64,000 nucleotides of DNA, taken from assembly GCA_943737045.1 (NCBI GenBank), contig CALSFV010000087.1, positions 62,001 through 126,000 of the forward strand. The letters run 5' to 3'. The notes under the pieces were generated by a model that was given only the letters and a program-made list of their open reading frames with translations, had not been told where the DNA came from and did not search any database. The stretch's first letter is position 1. Each line of letters begins with the position of its first letter. The translations under genes and the position numbers were made by a program. Origin of the DNA: Parapristionchus giblindavisi. Its lineage: Eukaryota > Nematoda > Chromadorea > Rhabditida > Diplogasteridae. Of this stretch, positions 24,527-36,099 are shown piece after piece.

Positions 24527-25813
24527 GGGTTACGGTAGCCCCCCGTACTGGACAGTCTCACTGACGAAGAAGCTGAAAGTACACACAAAGTACCATGAGT
24601 AGTAAGAAATTGTATACGAAACTTTGATTGGATTATGAAAAATGTTCTAGAACATAATTTGTAAAACAAATAGTGAAGTAAAACTTCTCTGATGAGACAG
24701 CAGGTGTGGGTTGAGTACGTCAACTCGCAGAACGACCACCTAAGTGAAGAAAATAATAATGAATTATTAATGAAATTTGAATTCTAATAGTGCATCACAT
24801 AATCTAAATCGATTGAGATAAAAATTTAAATTTCGAGTGTCCTTTAAAGTTTTGCTAATCAATAATTTATAAAATACACGCCACCACCTTCAAAGATCGA
24901 TAACTTGTCGTACCTGCTCAGTTCCTTGTAGATGCAGCACTACTGAAGACGATGATGATGCGGCCCTCGTGACCGCATTGCCGCAGGGATACGGTAGTCA
25001 TCACACCTCTGGGATACGGTAGTCATCGCACATCTGGGTTACGGTAGCTCCCCCGTACTGTACAGTCTCACCGACGAAGAAGCTGAAAGTACACACAAAG
25101 TACCATGAGTAGTAAGAAATTGGATACGAAACTTTGATTGGATTATGAAAAATGTTCTAGAACATAATTTGTAAAACAAATAGTGAAGTAAAACTTCTCT
25201 GATGAGACAGCAGGTGTGGGTTGAGTACGTCAACTCGCAGAACGACCACCTAAGTGAAGAAAATAATAATGAATTATTAATGAAATTTGAATTCTAATAG
25301 TGCATCACATAATCTAAATCGATTGAGATAAAAATTTAAATTTCGAGTGTCCTTTAAAGTTTTGCTAATCAATAATTTATAAAATACACGCCACCACCTT
25401 CAAAGATCGATAACTTGTCGTACCTGCTCAGTTCCTTGTAGATGCAGCACTACTGAAGACGATGATGATGCGGCCCTCGTGACCGCATTGCCGCAGGGAT
25501 ACGGTAGTCATCACACCTCTGGGATACGGTAGTCATCGCACATCTGGGTTACGGTAGCTCCCCCGTACTGTACAGTCTCACCGACGAAGAAGCTGAAAGT
25601 ACACACAAAGTACCATGAGTAGTAAGAAATTGGATACGAAACTTTGATTGGATTATGAAAAATGTTCTAGAACATAATTTGTAAAACAAATAGTGAAGTA
25701 AAACTTCTCTGATGAGACAGCAGGTGTGGGTTGAGTACGTCAACTCGCAGAACGACCACCTAAATGAAGAAAATAATAATGAATTATTAATGAAATTTGA
25801 ATTCTAATAGTGC
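24527..25813. repeat. 510 bp tandem array, about 2.5 copies
   Basis: The same sequence recurs at exactly 510 bp spacing. Frames ending at 24723, 25233 and 25743 are the same, with only the first slightly different. The left arm has one copy of each part, so the array arose within the right arm. Each unit includes the TACGGTAGTCATC motifs. Confidence 0.9.
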
Positions 25814-25990
25814 CCAACATCACATATTGTAATTCAGTAGAGATAACGAATTTATATATTTCATGAGCCATCTAAAGTTTGACTAAACAATTCATTAAAA
25901 ATTATTTTTTTCGTAAATAAACGACTTCAGTTTCAAAGATCGATAATTTGTCGTACCTGCTCATCAGCAAGGAAATGCAGCCACAGTGTA

Positions 25991-26349
25991 CATTCTTCTG
26001 CCTTTTCTCTCTGCGGTTCGGTCGGTTGGACTGTTCTCTCTCCACTCTCGACTACACTCGCCTATTCCATCAAGAGAAAGGGACCAACAGTTGAGTCCCC
26101 TCCTAGCAGACTTTGGAAAGTCAGGAGCGGTATTTCCACCTTGTCAAGCAGGCCGATTGGACGAGCAACGTAAAGTTTTCGTGGGTTATTTGATTATTCT
26201 AATCAAGTATCATATGCTGCCGTTCTCTTGAATGGAGATCAATTCTCTCAGAGACGAAAGGATAAATCTTGTGGATAAGAAGATTCCCCCTGTTTTGGCC
26301 CCTTCTGCATTTAATGTGCTGATAAGATAAAGTATTAGTATTAGTATTA
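25991..26349. mobile_element. 359 bp insertion with GTGTA target duplication
   Basis: It is absent from the otherwise identical left arm (single site GTCTACACTGTGG near 18412-18424). The insertion is bounded by GTGTA at 25986-25990 and at 26350-26354. A related sequence lies at about 30215-30312 (AGGAGCGGTATTTCCA and TTGGACGAGCAA in both), so it is a dispersed non-autonomous element. It has no coding capacity. Confidence 0.8.
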
Positions 26350-27663
26350 GTGTAGACGCTGATGACGCCGCACAAAGGTGGAACTGGGATGCGGCAGACA
26401 TCGCAGCATTGGGTTACGCTGGAACCCCCGCACAATGTCGGTGAATCTGAAAGTAAACACAAAATACCAATGTATATAACTACGGGTTTGATTTCCTTCC
26501 GCTTTACTAGAAAAAACGGTCAAAATAGTGAGGAACAACGCATAGTATACATTAAAATGATATCAACTAAATATTCTCACCTCGTTTTCAGTCAATGTAG
26601 ATCCTGCACAACTATGCTTTCCAAAACAACGAAGAGATCGGCAAGCTCAGATACCGATCGCCTGAACAAAGAATGATAAACATAATCAAATAGCTACGTT
26701 ACACATTTTTAAAAATAGGTCAGGTTTTTTTTTATTTCCAGGAATTCTCGGCTGAAATGCGCTCAGGCATTCAACAAAATCCAAATGTGGTCAGGTTTTT
26801 AGATTATTTTCGTGAATATTCTGCTCAAAATGCAGTCAGGCTTGTCTGTAACGTACTTTTCGACCTATGAACATTATGAAGGAGATATTGATAGAATAAA
26901 CCTGATTATTCCTTTCTTCATTCTCCTCCAAGTACATCCGATTCGTCCTCGTCGTGAGCAGTTTCACCATCCGGGGTGCTGAAATGTCTTCACAAAGCTT
27001 CAGGGTATTTAAAAAGAAATGAATGTACATGGAGTATCAAGTGTGATCATCATACATTTAAACCAGAAAAATAAATGAAGCATGACTTATCTGACGCGAA
27101 GCTACACAGCTGGGAGCAGAATGACGTCATCTTCGTCCCTGGTAAGAGGGAACTTATCATAAATGCAAAAGAAACGAGCCGTAATGTGGCATGGAAAAAG
27201 GGCATAACTTACTTTGCAGTACATTTGAATCTCCCACAGACTTCTAGCAAGGGTCACTTCGCGATAGAACACCGTCCGTGTCGTTGGTGAAGCACTGAAA
27301 CCAGGAATATCATTGAATGGAACGTTAATTACACAAATAATAAATTAAGAAAGAAAAATGATGACCCTTGAGCAAGACTTGGCTAAGTGCCAGGAAAATC
27401 ATTTTTGGGGACTACCTATTTCCCGGTTCCGGTTCTGTGATATCATCGGAACGATTTATTAAAAAAATAAACATGATGATTTTGCTTAAAACACAATATA
27501 AAAATGCGATTCTCGCGGACTAACTAGATTAGAGTGAAAGAAAAATAATGAAAAGAAAGAGAGAGCACGAAAATGCCTCATTCGGCCATAATCACAGTTG
27601 AATCACCAGAGTGGCTCAGAGTGCTTCTGGCGATTCATGATCCAATGAATTTTCGATGTACGA

Positions 27664-28549
27664 TATAGCTGTAGGTACAAAAAGTAATCACGATGAAACT
27701 TGAATTCATGATACATGTGAAAGCGATGACTATCCGACTGGACCGAGTTATAACTGCACTACCTTCTAAACGAAAAAAGTTAAACATTTGTGTCAAACTT
27801 TGGCAAAAGTTCACAAGATTCCGATATTTAGCATTTTTCACGTTCTTGATGATGTAAGGTTTTTATTGTGGGTGTTTTTGCCCAATGTACTTTAGCAGGA
27901 TAAAAGTGGCAAAATTAATCGGGAGCCATGCGGAACAAAATTGGTATACTGTAGCATACTATAAAATCTTACTGTAAATATGCTGAAATCGTGATTTCAT
28001 CGTCTAATCATCAAAATATTTAGCTTTTTTCTTTTTTTAAAGAGATTTATATGTTTGCTTGTTTTCCTAACGGCAAACGTATTTGTGCTGACTAGTCAGA
28101 ATTAATTGTAAGGATAAAAACGACAGAATTTTCACGTTCAAACTTTTCTAAAAGTGAAAGGTGATCATTAATAAGAATAAAAACTATAGAATTAAACATA
28201 TTCGAGAGTTGCGATCGATTTGAATACTCAAGAAGTTCTCGGTGAACGTTTAAATGAATTGCAAAATAAATATGCACCAACCTAATATTTCGCCCGCTCC
28301 TTACAACCAATAATGGAATCCCTATTAAAACAGAGAAAAGATGCATATTGGTGATTGATTCCTTGCAATCGAGAGAGCATTGAGTACAGGAGAGACCGTA
28401 GACAATCTCGTTGTTCACTCAACAATGAATGACTCATGAATTGAACATTTGATCTACAACCGATCTATCGCTCTCTATACCTCTCTCAAATACGTTCTAC
28501 GCTGGTATTATATATAACCTCGATAGATCTCTTTTGTTCAGAGTGAAAT
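27664..28549. other. Intergenic, upstream region of the TIMP-like gene
   Basis: It runs from the right end of the transposon to the TIMP-like start. A TATATATAA box-like string lies about 40 bp before the ATG. A minus-strand frame at 28092-28418 has no recognisable motif and is not called. Confidence 0.4.
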
Positions 28550-29834
28550 ATGCAATTGATAGTCTTTGTTATTCTTTCCGTCGTCATTCCATTCGCTTAT
28601 ACATGTTCATGTATACCCATGGAGATGATTGAAAGGCATCCCTACTGTGATGTAGTTTGGGGTAAGTTAATTCCCAGTTGATTATCATATCTTAACTTAT
28701 TTGTGTGATCTGTTGCACGAATTCGGCAGGGCAGTATTTTACAATTCGGTTATGATTGATGGTTTCGCTTGATGTATTATTGACTCAGTGAACGGCTAGA
28801 ATAGTTCCTAGAGTTGTTGTTGTGATGAATCATCCAAATATTTGTGTTCATTTGATGTACAAATGATCTATCGAACCTATTTAAACTTTTCTCTATAATT
28901 ACCGATTTATCATTTTGTGTAAATAAAATATGCGTTCACTAGTGTCTGTTGTTCTTGCCATAGCAGCACCTTGCGTGTATTCTTGTTATTGTGGAGCCAT
29001 ATCTGATAATAATCCTTTCTGAAATGTAGTTTGGGGTAAGTTTAATTTAATAATCAGCACAAGCTAGTCATTCAAAATATTGCAAATTGATCTATGAATA
29101 TTTATTAATAAAATTAAATTGTAGCCTCTGGCTTCCAAGTCGTAAACAAGGAAATTGTTAAGACGAAGATGTTCGATTTTGAAATGGAGCGAATCATGTA
29201 CAGTGTGAAACATTTGGAAGTATTCAAGGTTTGTTTCATACTCTTATTTTCCTTTGTCATCATTTTCTTTTTTTTCTCATTATTTTTGTCATTTTTTTCA
29301 TTGTGCAAAATATCGACTGATTGACTGTGAAGCAAAGATACGCATTATAATTGCTGATCTCTACTCAATCAGCATTTACCAAGATGGTTGAGTTTTCTAG
29401 TCTAACATGTTTATTTGTAGAAGCCTGACAACGTCACATGTCTTCCTTGGAAAGTCTACACTAATATAGACTCAGCCGCGTGTGGAGTTGATCTGAAGAT
29501 AGGACAGGAAGCTATTCTATCGGGTAAATAGTCCAATTGTCTACGCTTTCTAACTAAATGCAATGAAACATGTGTTGATGTTCCACTGCATCGCTTTTAT
29601 CACTTCATAATAATTGGAATATCTTTTTTCTTCTTTACATTATCTAGATTCTTCATACTGTCTGTTCAGCACATTCAATGGTAATTTTCAGGAAGCGTAA
29701 TCAATCCGGACAATAGTCTTTCCATTTATTTGTGTGGTGCGCTCAGCAAAGGAGACGAGGATTACGATCTTGTCAAGAACTGGAAAACGAACACAACCGC
29801 CCTTAGAGACTACTTTGATCATATTCAATGCTAG
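28550..29834 (+). CDS. TIMP-like secreted metalloproteinase inhibitor
   Basis: Four coding exons, about 150 residues, N-domain only. Exon 1 (ATG 28550) is a signal peptide (MQLIVFVILSVVIPFAYT) followed directly by CSC, the TIMP-type N-terminal cysteine motif in which the first Cys of the mature protein chelates the protease zinc. It ends CDVVW. Exon 2 (about 29125-29228) has ASGFQVVNKE and YSVKHLEVFK, with a TIMP-like core. Exon 3 has KPDNVTCLPWKVYT and AACGVDL. Exon 4 ends LSIYLCGAL...FDHIQC with TAG at 29834. Small introns occur except the first, about 460 nt, which contains a decayed second exon 1. Family members act extracellularly on matrix metalloproteinases. The short, N-domain-only form is typical of nematode members. 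The target protease is unknown. Confidence 0.85.
28930..29035 (+). pseudogene. Decayed duplicate of TIMP-like exon 1
   Basis: Inside intron 1, a second ATG opens a signal peptide (MRSLVSVVLAIAAPCVYS) followed by CYC and a tail ending NVVWG with the same GGTAAG donor context as exon 1. In the frame that would join exon 2, the codon matching the Cys of PYCDVVW is TGA (29020-29022). It is therefore a non-functional alternative first exon unless read through. Confidence 0.75.
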
Positions 29835-30659
29835 ATTTTTTTCTATGGATGAATTGTCTATGATAAAACGCTGAGCCAGCAACTTTCTTTGACATTGAAC
29901 CTATAATTATGTATGGTGTAATGCAAGTGAATGTAGCGTAATGATATCATGGTAGACTGTTGGTGAAACTGTGTAGGTACTTTTGGAGTTTGTGCAGATG
30001 ATTATCTGATAGCTTACAATTGGCGAAGATGCAGTGCACTCAGCTTAGGGAATCTACAAGTACACATTGTCAGCATCTTATAGTGCATCTTATAGCGCAT
30101 ATGCACATTGTTAAAAAGTTGGGGGGGGGGGAGCAAAATAGAGCTCTTCTCTCCGACTCTTCGACTCTAAAACTCGTCGTATTTACGCATTCTCTTGAAT
30201 GGTTTTTTCTATCTTTTCCTTGGAAAGTTTTGAAAAGCCAGGAGCGGTATTTCCATTCGTTCAAACATGACTATTGGACGAGCAATGAAAAGTTTTCCTA
30301 TGTTATTTGACTATTCTTGAATACTTCATCTCAACACCTGGACAATGATGGCTTTGGGAGCATAAATTAAACGAGAAAGGGAAAGAGAGAAAAGGGAATT
30401 GCGATAAAAGATAATAGTCAAAATAAAAAAAAGTCAAAATGTATCTAGCTATCTTTAGCATACTTTTAACAGATACAAAAGTTGATCATTGACCTTGAAA
30501 CTCGGTGTATAGCAACTGCGAGTAATCTGAATCTAGCAAACTTTATCATATCTTCTTAAAAAAACTAACATATAGCACAGCCAATTAAAAAATTAAAATA
30601 TAACCCGTGGTTGAGCACCTTTCATCCAGCGAAAATTACATATAGATTACATTTATCTA
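29835..30659. other. Intergenic with repeat sequence and a G-tract
   Basis: It contains a run of eleven G at 30121-30131 and, at about 30215-30312, a copy related to the 359 bp insertion in the transposon's right arm. No gene is recognised; the frames seen here are repeat sequence. Confidence 0.55.
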
Positions 30660-33600
30660 TTAATATCTAATTTCATTGGTTGGAAAAGTGGAAACAGTTC
30701 CTTCTGCTCCTAATTGTAGTACTTCATCATGGAATGAGAATAATGAGGAACGATGACCCGTTGACAAATATCCGATATTATCCTGAAATCATTTAATTTA
30801 ATTTAATTTATCATAAATCAAAAGGATGCGACAACATTTGAAGAACAACATGCAATGGATCTCTCTGAAATTGCCTAAACCCAATAGAACAGTATTTCAC
30901 TTTTGACTATATCTACTTTGTATAATATGGTCCAAAGAAAAAAGAATGTATATAACGTGAATGTTTTTATTTTGTTTTTCTACAATTTCAAACACATCAT
31001 AGTGAGTTACCTTTCTCAATAGCTGATATACTTCTCGTTCAGCGTTCTCAGACAAAGAAGCCGTCGCTTCATCGAGAACAACCAAAGATGGTTGATGATA
31101 AAAAACACGAGCTAGTGATAGACGTTGTTGCTCCCCAGGAGATAGTTGTTCTTGCCTGATTGTTAATATAATAATTTAAATAAATTAAATAAATTTTTAT
31201 TTTATTATAATTTAATTTTTTTCGTGTTTCGTTCTTATTGATTTGCATAAATTTGCCTTTCTTTCCGTAAGCCTTTCATTGCAATTCTTTTGATGGAAAA
31301 AATAAAGAAATAAATAATGACCATTCAAAATCCACTTTTCCAGTGAGATCTCCTGCTAGTACCAATAGTCGTGAAAGATGAAGAGATTGTAGAATCGATA
31401 TGATCCTAGAGTCTTCTATAGAGAAAGGTTTATTATAGTGTTATCTTTATTCCTAGTTTTTTTTGTCATTTATTGACGTCGAAATGGTTATGGGAACGTT
31501 TGCTATGACTGTTTTCCCTTACAATTAGCATATTATCGTATATCGTTGATGACTAACCAGTGTCATTAATAGTGGATGCATGCGACGGGAATACAACTTG
31601 TTGTTTCAGTGAAAGTCCTCCTACAGGGAAATATGGTTTCTGTGGAAGGAACATTATTCCTCTGGGAAGGTTGCCCATGGAGACGCTACCTGTAAATAGA
31701 ATTACAGTATTGAATACAATTATAATACCGAGATTCTAATGCAAAAACTCTTAGATTATAGTTCTGAAAACTGTATAGTAATATTTCGTAGTACATCTAT
31801 AAAATATCTCACCATCCTTTGTTGGCCATAGATGAGCAAGGCAACGGAGTAGCGAAGTCTTTCCTACTCCAGAAGGACCAGTTATCAAAAGATGATCCGA
31901 ATGATTCACGTTAACGGACACTTCTAAAAACATTGAATTATTACGTTTAAAAATTAAATTTGATCTTTACTGGAAACGTTTAATTACCTTTAATAAGTGA
32001 GTCATTCTCAGTTGGTGGGGTTATACTTAAGTTGAACAAGTTTACATTGTTATCTCGTTTCTCGTTGACCTATAATCAATAAATCTTGTTTTGGACTATG
32101 AAATATACACGCTAATATGAAACCCCCCTCTCTGACTTACACTGCGTAAGAGATGAGAGCTTCAAATAAGGGAATATTGAAAAAAAGAGGATTATTGCAA
32201 ACCTCAAGAGCTGCAGGACCATTGTTTCCGTCATAGTTCTCCTTTGAATAAGCCTTCGCGACATTCTCGAATTCCGTGACTCTGCAGACAGTAAGTTTTC
32301 ATTCTGACTTACTGTGTTTAGCATACCTTTGAACGAATCCGGCGAAATCTCCAATGGTTATAGCGAGATCAGTGATATTCATGAAACTAGCCAGGAGGTA
32401 GATCAATACGAAAGCATTCTGAAAACAAATATAAAAAATTAATTACATTATCTAATTGGTGAGATGTATGATTTTTGAAATTATTAAATTATTCTTAAAA
32501 TAAATGGGATTATGTGTTAAATTTTTTTCTCACATTGTTAATGATGGTACCAATCTCCGAAGGGTCGACATCATCGTAGGTGTGAAAGACGAAGAAAGGG
32601 AAAAACTGTAAGTGATTCTCATTATTATAGTCCATAATGTAAACAGAAATGCAATGAAGAGGAATGGAACCTCAAACTTATCTTACTCTCAACTCTGACA
32701 GCACTCTCTCGTAGACAAAAGAAGTGAGAGAGTGTTGTCGGAGTGGAGTGAAAATCTACATTGTATGTTCCTTTAAAGGGGACAAAAAGTCCATTGAACA
32801 GTCATTTCGAACATTGTTTTATTTTGTTCGAGAACGAGACTATTACGATCCTTTCTGTTCAGAACTTACTTGTACAGCAAATGATAGAGTCGCACCGAGA
32901 TTGTTGTAATAGTTCTTGAAGACTACAAAGGAACTCATTCATCTCAATATCACTTGTATGAGTAACTTACAGTTAACAGGGAGCTTCCAGAGAATTTGAA
33001 TTTTCAATCGAGAAAGTAGAATTGTGAACAAGCTTGCCGTTTCCAAACTCTAAAATGGTAATCAATGTAAATTATAAAAATGTTAAATTTCATTATTACT
33101 ACCAGACTACATCCATCACAGTTTTGCAACTATTTTCTGGTGATACTGTGGCTGGATATTGCGTATTTCACATTAAATAGTAAGTACAAACCTCGAAATC
33201 TTCGGCCTTATAGAATGCGGCTTCTTCTGAATGATCACGCACGGACACATGCTTATAACTGAAAGTACTCTGCTAATATTAATTGATGATTTGATGTCAA
33301 TGAATGACTAAAACAATATCAGCATTACAATTTTAATATATGACAGATAGAATTCATACCGGAAGTTTCCTTCTGCTCTTTCCACTCTTGCTGACCACTT
33401 TGCGAGAGGAGAAAGAAGTAGTCTGTTACCGACAAGACCTTCAACGGAACCTACGTTAGTTTAATCTTTCATAGATCATCTTACCAATCAAGAAATATAG
33501 AAGCATCATACCGACTCCCCATGGACCCGTCCTGAAAAATTACTCATGAATTTCAAAAGACTCTTTTTCTAACAACAAGAACAAAAATCAAAACAAGTAA

Positions 33601-34899
33601 AATAGAATGCTACTTACACAACCCAGGTCTGGTAACTGTACCATCCAATGGTGAAAGGAGCTAAGAGAAATACTGGAATGATGTTAACGGCGAGGATGTT
33701 GCAAGCTCTTTCGATATCTTGAGTGATACGTTGATCACTGCAATATTATTAATTTTTCCGTTCAATATTTCTTATCAGGATTGTGAGAAAGACGTAAAAG
33801 TAAAAGTATTTTGAAGGGTTTTTGATTAAAAATAGTAGATATTTATGTTAGCTTATGTTGTGTTAGTTATGTTAGTATTTATGTTAGCTCGGGTTTGTTG
33901 TTTCGCTCACCTTTCATAAAGTTCAAAACATCGTGACACTGATAAGGCTATCATGGACAAAAATTTTGACCTTTCAAGTTTTAATTTTCTCAGCAATAAT
34001 AAATGCGTATTTATCCATGAATGTGTGGCCGATTATGTATTTCTACCATATCATGTTGTCTCATTTTCTCAACGTTTAAATAATATAAACAATTATCGCT
34101 TACGGATTGTCAACACCCTTGTCATCGATGCAGTTTATGCGGTAGTAGGCGTTTTTGCTGTAATAGACATAATGGATACACCTAACGATTCATATTATTA
34201 TAATATTATAACGATTATTCTTGGGATATTTATTATAATAAGATGGGCTAGTGATCTTACTCAAAGTAGAGGGCATGCATCTTAGTTACTGCGTTTTTCC
34301 TCATTGAAAGGTAGAGGAGATAGGAAAAGAAATCAGACGCTGCGACAAACTGAAACATTATTATAATGAAGGACGTTTAAAAAAATCTATCAATTTGAAA
34401 CCATGTTTTCTCATTAAAAAATATTGTGCTTTGATTTTGCTATTAATTCTTACAATTAGACTTCATTTGTTCGTATCATAAACGAACTTACGAGACACAT
34501 GATCAGATACCACACAACATTCTCAATCATAACCATCCAGAATTCATTCTCGTCAAAACTCATAAAAGCATCGTAGAAATGACCCGATATCAGTCCAGCA
34601 AAGTAGGTTACAACTTCTCCTATAAAAGATTTTTTTAAACAATAACATCTTTTCATCGTCGAAATACTGTGAAATGTAGAGACTATATTGTCTGTAGGTG
34701 TTACATGGAATTTTACCGGATTTAAAAAAACTGTGTATGAATTAGATAACTTACGTCCAACAGCAGTGGCTATCGTTATTACTGTCCACAAAGCGGCCCA
34801 TTCCCATTTTGGATAAACAAGAGCAAATAGTTGACCGAGCGCCTTGAGAAACTTCAAATTGAAGTAGAATTCACGAGTGGACTCGCGATGCTTACCCAT
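30660..34899 (-). CDS. ABC half-transporter, ABCD4/peroxisomal-membrane-protein family
   Basis: About 16 exons. The start is the ATG at 34899 ([14 protein letters not shown]). The transmembrane domain runs through exons near 34900, 34620, 34350, 34157-34104 ([16 protein letters not shown]), 33725 ([14 protein letters not shown]), 33525 and 33455-33360 ([18 protein letters not shown]). Further coupling-helix and membrane exons follow at 33260-32310. The nucleotide-binding domain has Walker [12 protein letters not shown] (about 31880), Q-loop MFLPQKPYF (about 31650), signature [13 protein letters not shown] and Walker [13 protein letters not shown] (about 31140-31060), and H-loop GHRSS in the last exon, with TAA at 30660. 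The [12 protein letters not shown] segment is ABCD-family and closest to ABCD4-type, whose vertebrate member works in lysosomal cobalamin export. Other ABCDs act in peroxisomal fatty-acid import. All catalytic motifs are intact. It dimerises by family precedent. It is likely similar to C. elegans pmp-5, judged from memory of the family only. Confidence 0.86.
32690..32752. repeat. Mini hairpin repeat (about 63 bp) in an ABC-gene intron
   Basis: Inverted ends ACTCTGACAGCACTCTCTC and GAGAGAGTGTTGTCGGAGT. Related hairpins occur at 49927-49991 and 54531-54597. It is non-coding. Confidence 0.6.
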
Positions 34900-35744
34900 T
34901 GTGAGAGGGTCTTGAAAGGAACAAATTAGATGCACACAGAAGGAAAAGTTGATGTATACAAAAATCACGGTCACACGAAATGACTCTTTATGTCGTGAAT
35001 ATTTTGAGAAGAAATCGAAAGCATAATGTATGAGTTCAACCTTCATATTCTGTGAAAAATGCGAAACGAGTGTTTTACAGGGGACTTTGCGCCCAATATA
35101 TACTGTTGGTTTGCTGTATCGTTGAATAATTTAGAATCACTGATAAAGCTGATCAGTTAGCAAGCGATAGACAAGAGGGTCGTGAAGAGAATTGATGGTT
35201 GAGACTTTTAATCATCAGATAACGTTATATGATGCAAGATACCAATCATAACACTCGTATCTGATTGGTTCGCATGAAAGTTTCCCAAAAGCAGATAAGA
35301 TCAAAATTGGTCAATGAAGTTAGTTCCCGATCGTTATAGCGATGAAACTCTAAAGAAATCTAAAAATTAAATCTAAATTTATCGTATTTCGACATTTAGT
35401 GCATAGTGCACCCATTTTTACTTGTCATGGGAAACAAAGCAGGAAATTTTAAACTGCTGTCGTGCGATTGACATATAATAAATAAAATGTATAATAATTT
35501 ACCAATCAATCTTTTAGAATAATTCTAAATCGAACACTTCCCAAAGACTTCATTATCGTATGAAGAGAATATATCGATACAGTTTTGAATGAAAATGGAA
35601 TTTTCTAAGTGAACGAAAACACTGCTGTTCAATATAGCACTCTCTAAAGGGACCTCTCTCAATGGCCTCTTCATTGTGCACACTATTTCCCTGTTATCTA
35701 ACAACTAGAGAGCGTAAGAGGCCGTTGACAAAGGTTTCGGTCCC

Positions 35745-36099
35745 TTTAAAGAAGGGGACCCACGAGATTTGGGCTGCGCTATTGACATGAAGAACGTGGG
35801 ACATAGGAAGTGACATTCTGTTCTCTATTAGATTTGACTGCGTAGAGCGCGTGGCTCAGTGGTTAGTAGTCAGCGCTTGTAACCGCGCCACACGGGTTCG
35901 ATTCCCGTTTGCAATTTTCTATACAATTTCAAAAACTCGCGCCTTTCCCTGGGCATATCAATGAACTTCAAGTCCGAATTACTGTATTCTGGGACATCTA
36001 AAATTTTAGAGAAAATTGTTTTTGTATACAAGGAGATGTGATCAATAGTTCTGTCTGGCCAGTTTAGTCACGAAAAAACTCGTGGGTCCCCTTCTTTAA
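35745..36099. mobile_element. MITE with TTTAAAGAAGGGGACCC ends (copy A)
   Basis: The left end TTAAAGAAGGGGACCCACGAG (35746 on) is repeated inverted at the right (CTCGTGGGTCCCCTTCTTTAA). It is about 355 bp, and a second copy lies at 58485-58772. It encloses a tRNA-like sequence at 35845-35915. No open frame. The rest of 34900-36687 is intergenic with no gene recognised. Confidence 0.75.
35845..35915 (+). tRNA. tRNA-like sequence (possibly Thr-derived), degenerate
   Basis: An A-box-like GTGGCTCAGTGGTTAG and a perfect T arm (ACGGG-TTCGATT-CCCGT) are present. The anticodon loop may be CTTGTAA (TGT, Thr). The acceptor and anticodon stems do not pair well. It lies inside a MITE, so it is more likely a tRNA-derived promoter fragment than a working tRNA. 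Confidence 0.35.

Larger units (their letters stand above)
17100..27663. mobile_element. 10.56 kb TA-flanked DNA transposon with >2 kb inverted repeats
   Basis: Both ends read TCGTACATCGAAAATTCATT inward and are flanked outside by TA (17098-17099 and 27664-27665). That is the target duplication expected for the Tc1/mariner (IS630) superfamily. The two arms are exact mirror images in position (left + right coordinate = 44763) over the outer 1 kb, and open frames in them are residue-for-residue identical, so the insertion is recent or the arms have been homogenised. The interior (about 19190-24480) holds a five-exon DD34E transposase (minus) and an eight-exon BEN-like gene (plus), transcribed divergently. 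Nested in it are a MITE at 24.05 kb, a 510 bp tandem array and a 359 bp insertion in the right arm. No disabling change is seen in either gene, so it may be active or recently active. Confidence 0.88.
24480..27663. repeat. Right terminal inverted repeat of the large transposon
   Basis: Inverted counterpart of 17100-19190, but 3.18 kb long because of a tandem 510 bp amplification (24527-25813) and a 359 bp insertion (25991-26349). Outside these the arms are nearly identical. A six-base indel near 26595 is one of the few differences. Confidence 0.88.

Noticed and set aside
25039..25743. Repeated 64-codon frame (MTYSTHTCC...) found four times in the transposon arms
   Set aside because: It repeats only because the DNA repeats. 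It is not in the interior gene region, overlaps motif arrays and has no recognisable protein features.
27601..27665. Retroviral or LTR-type organisation of the large repeat
   Set aside because: The repeats are inverted, not direct; the flank is TA and the enzyme is a DDE transposase, so it is not an LTR element. No viral genes are seen.
33905..33945. Possible ABC exon reading SRCFELYE
   Set aside because: Phases do not fit. The exon at 34157-34104 (ending DNP) joins directly to DQRITQD and matches the family.
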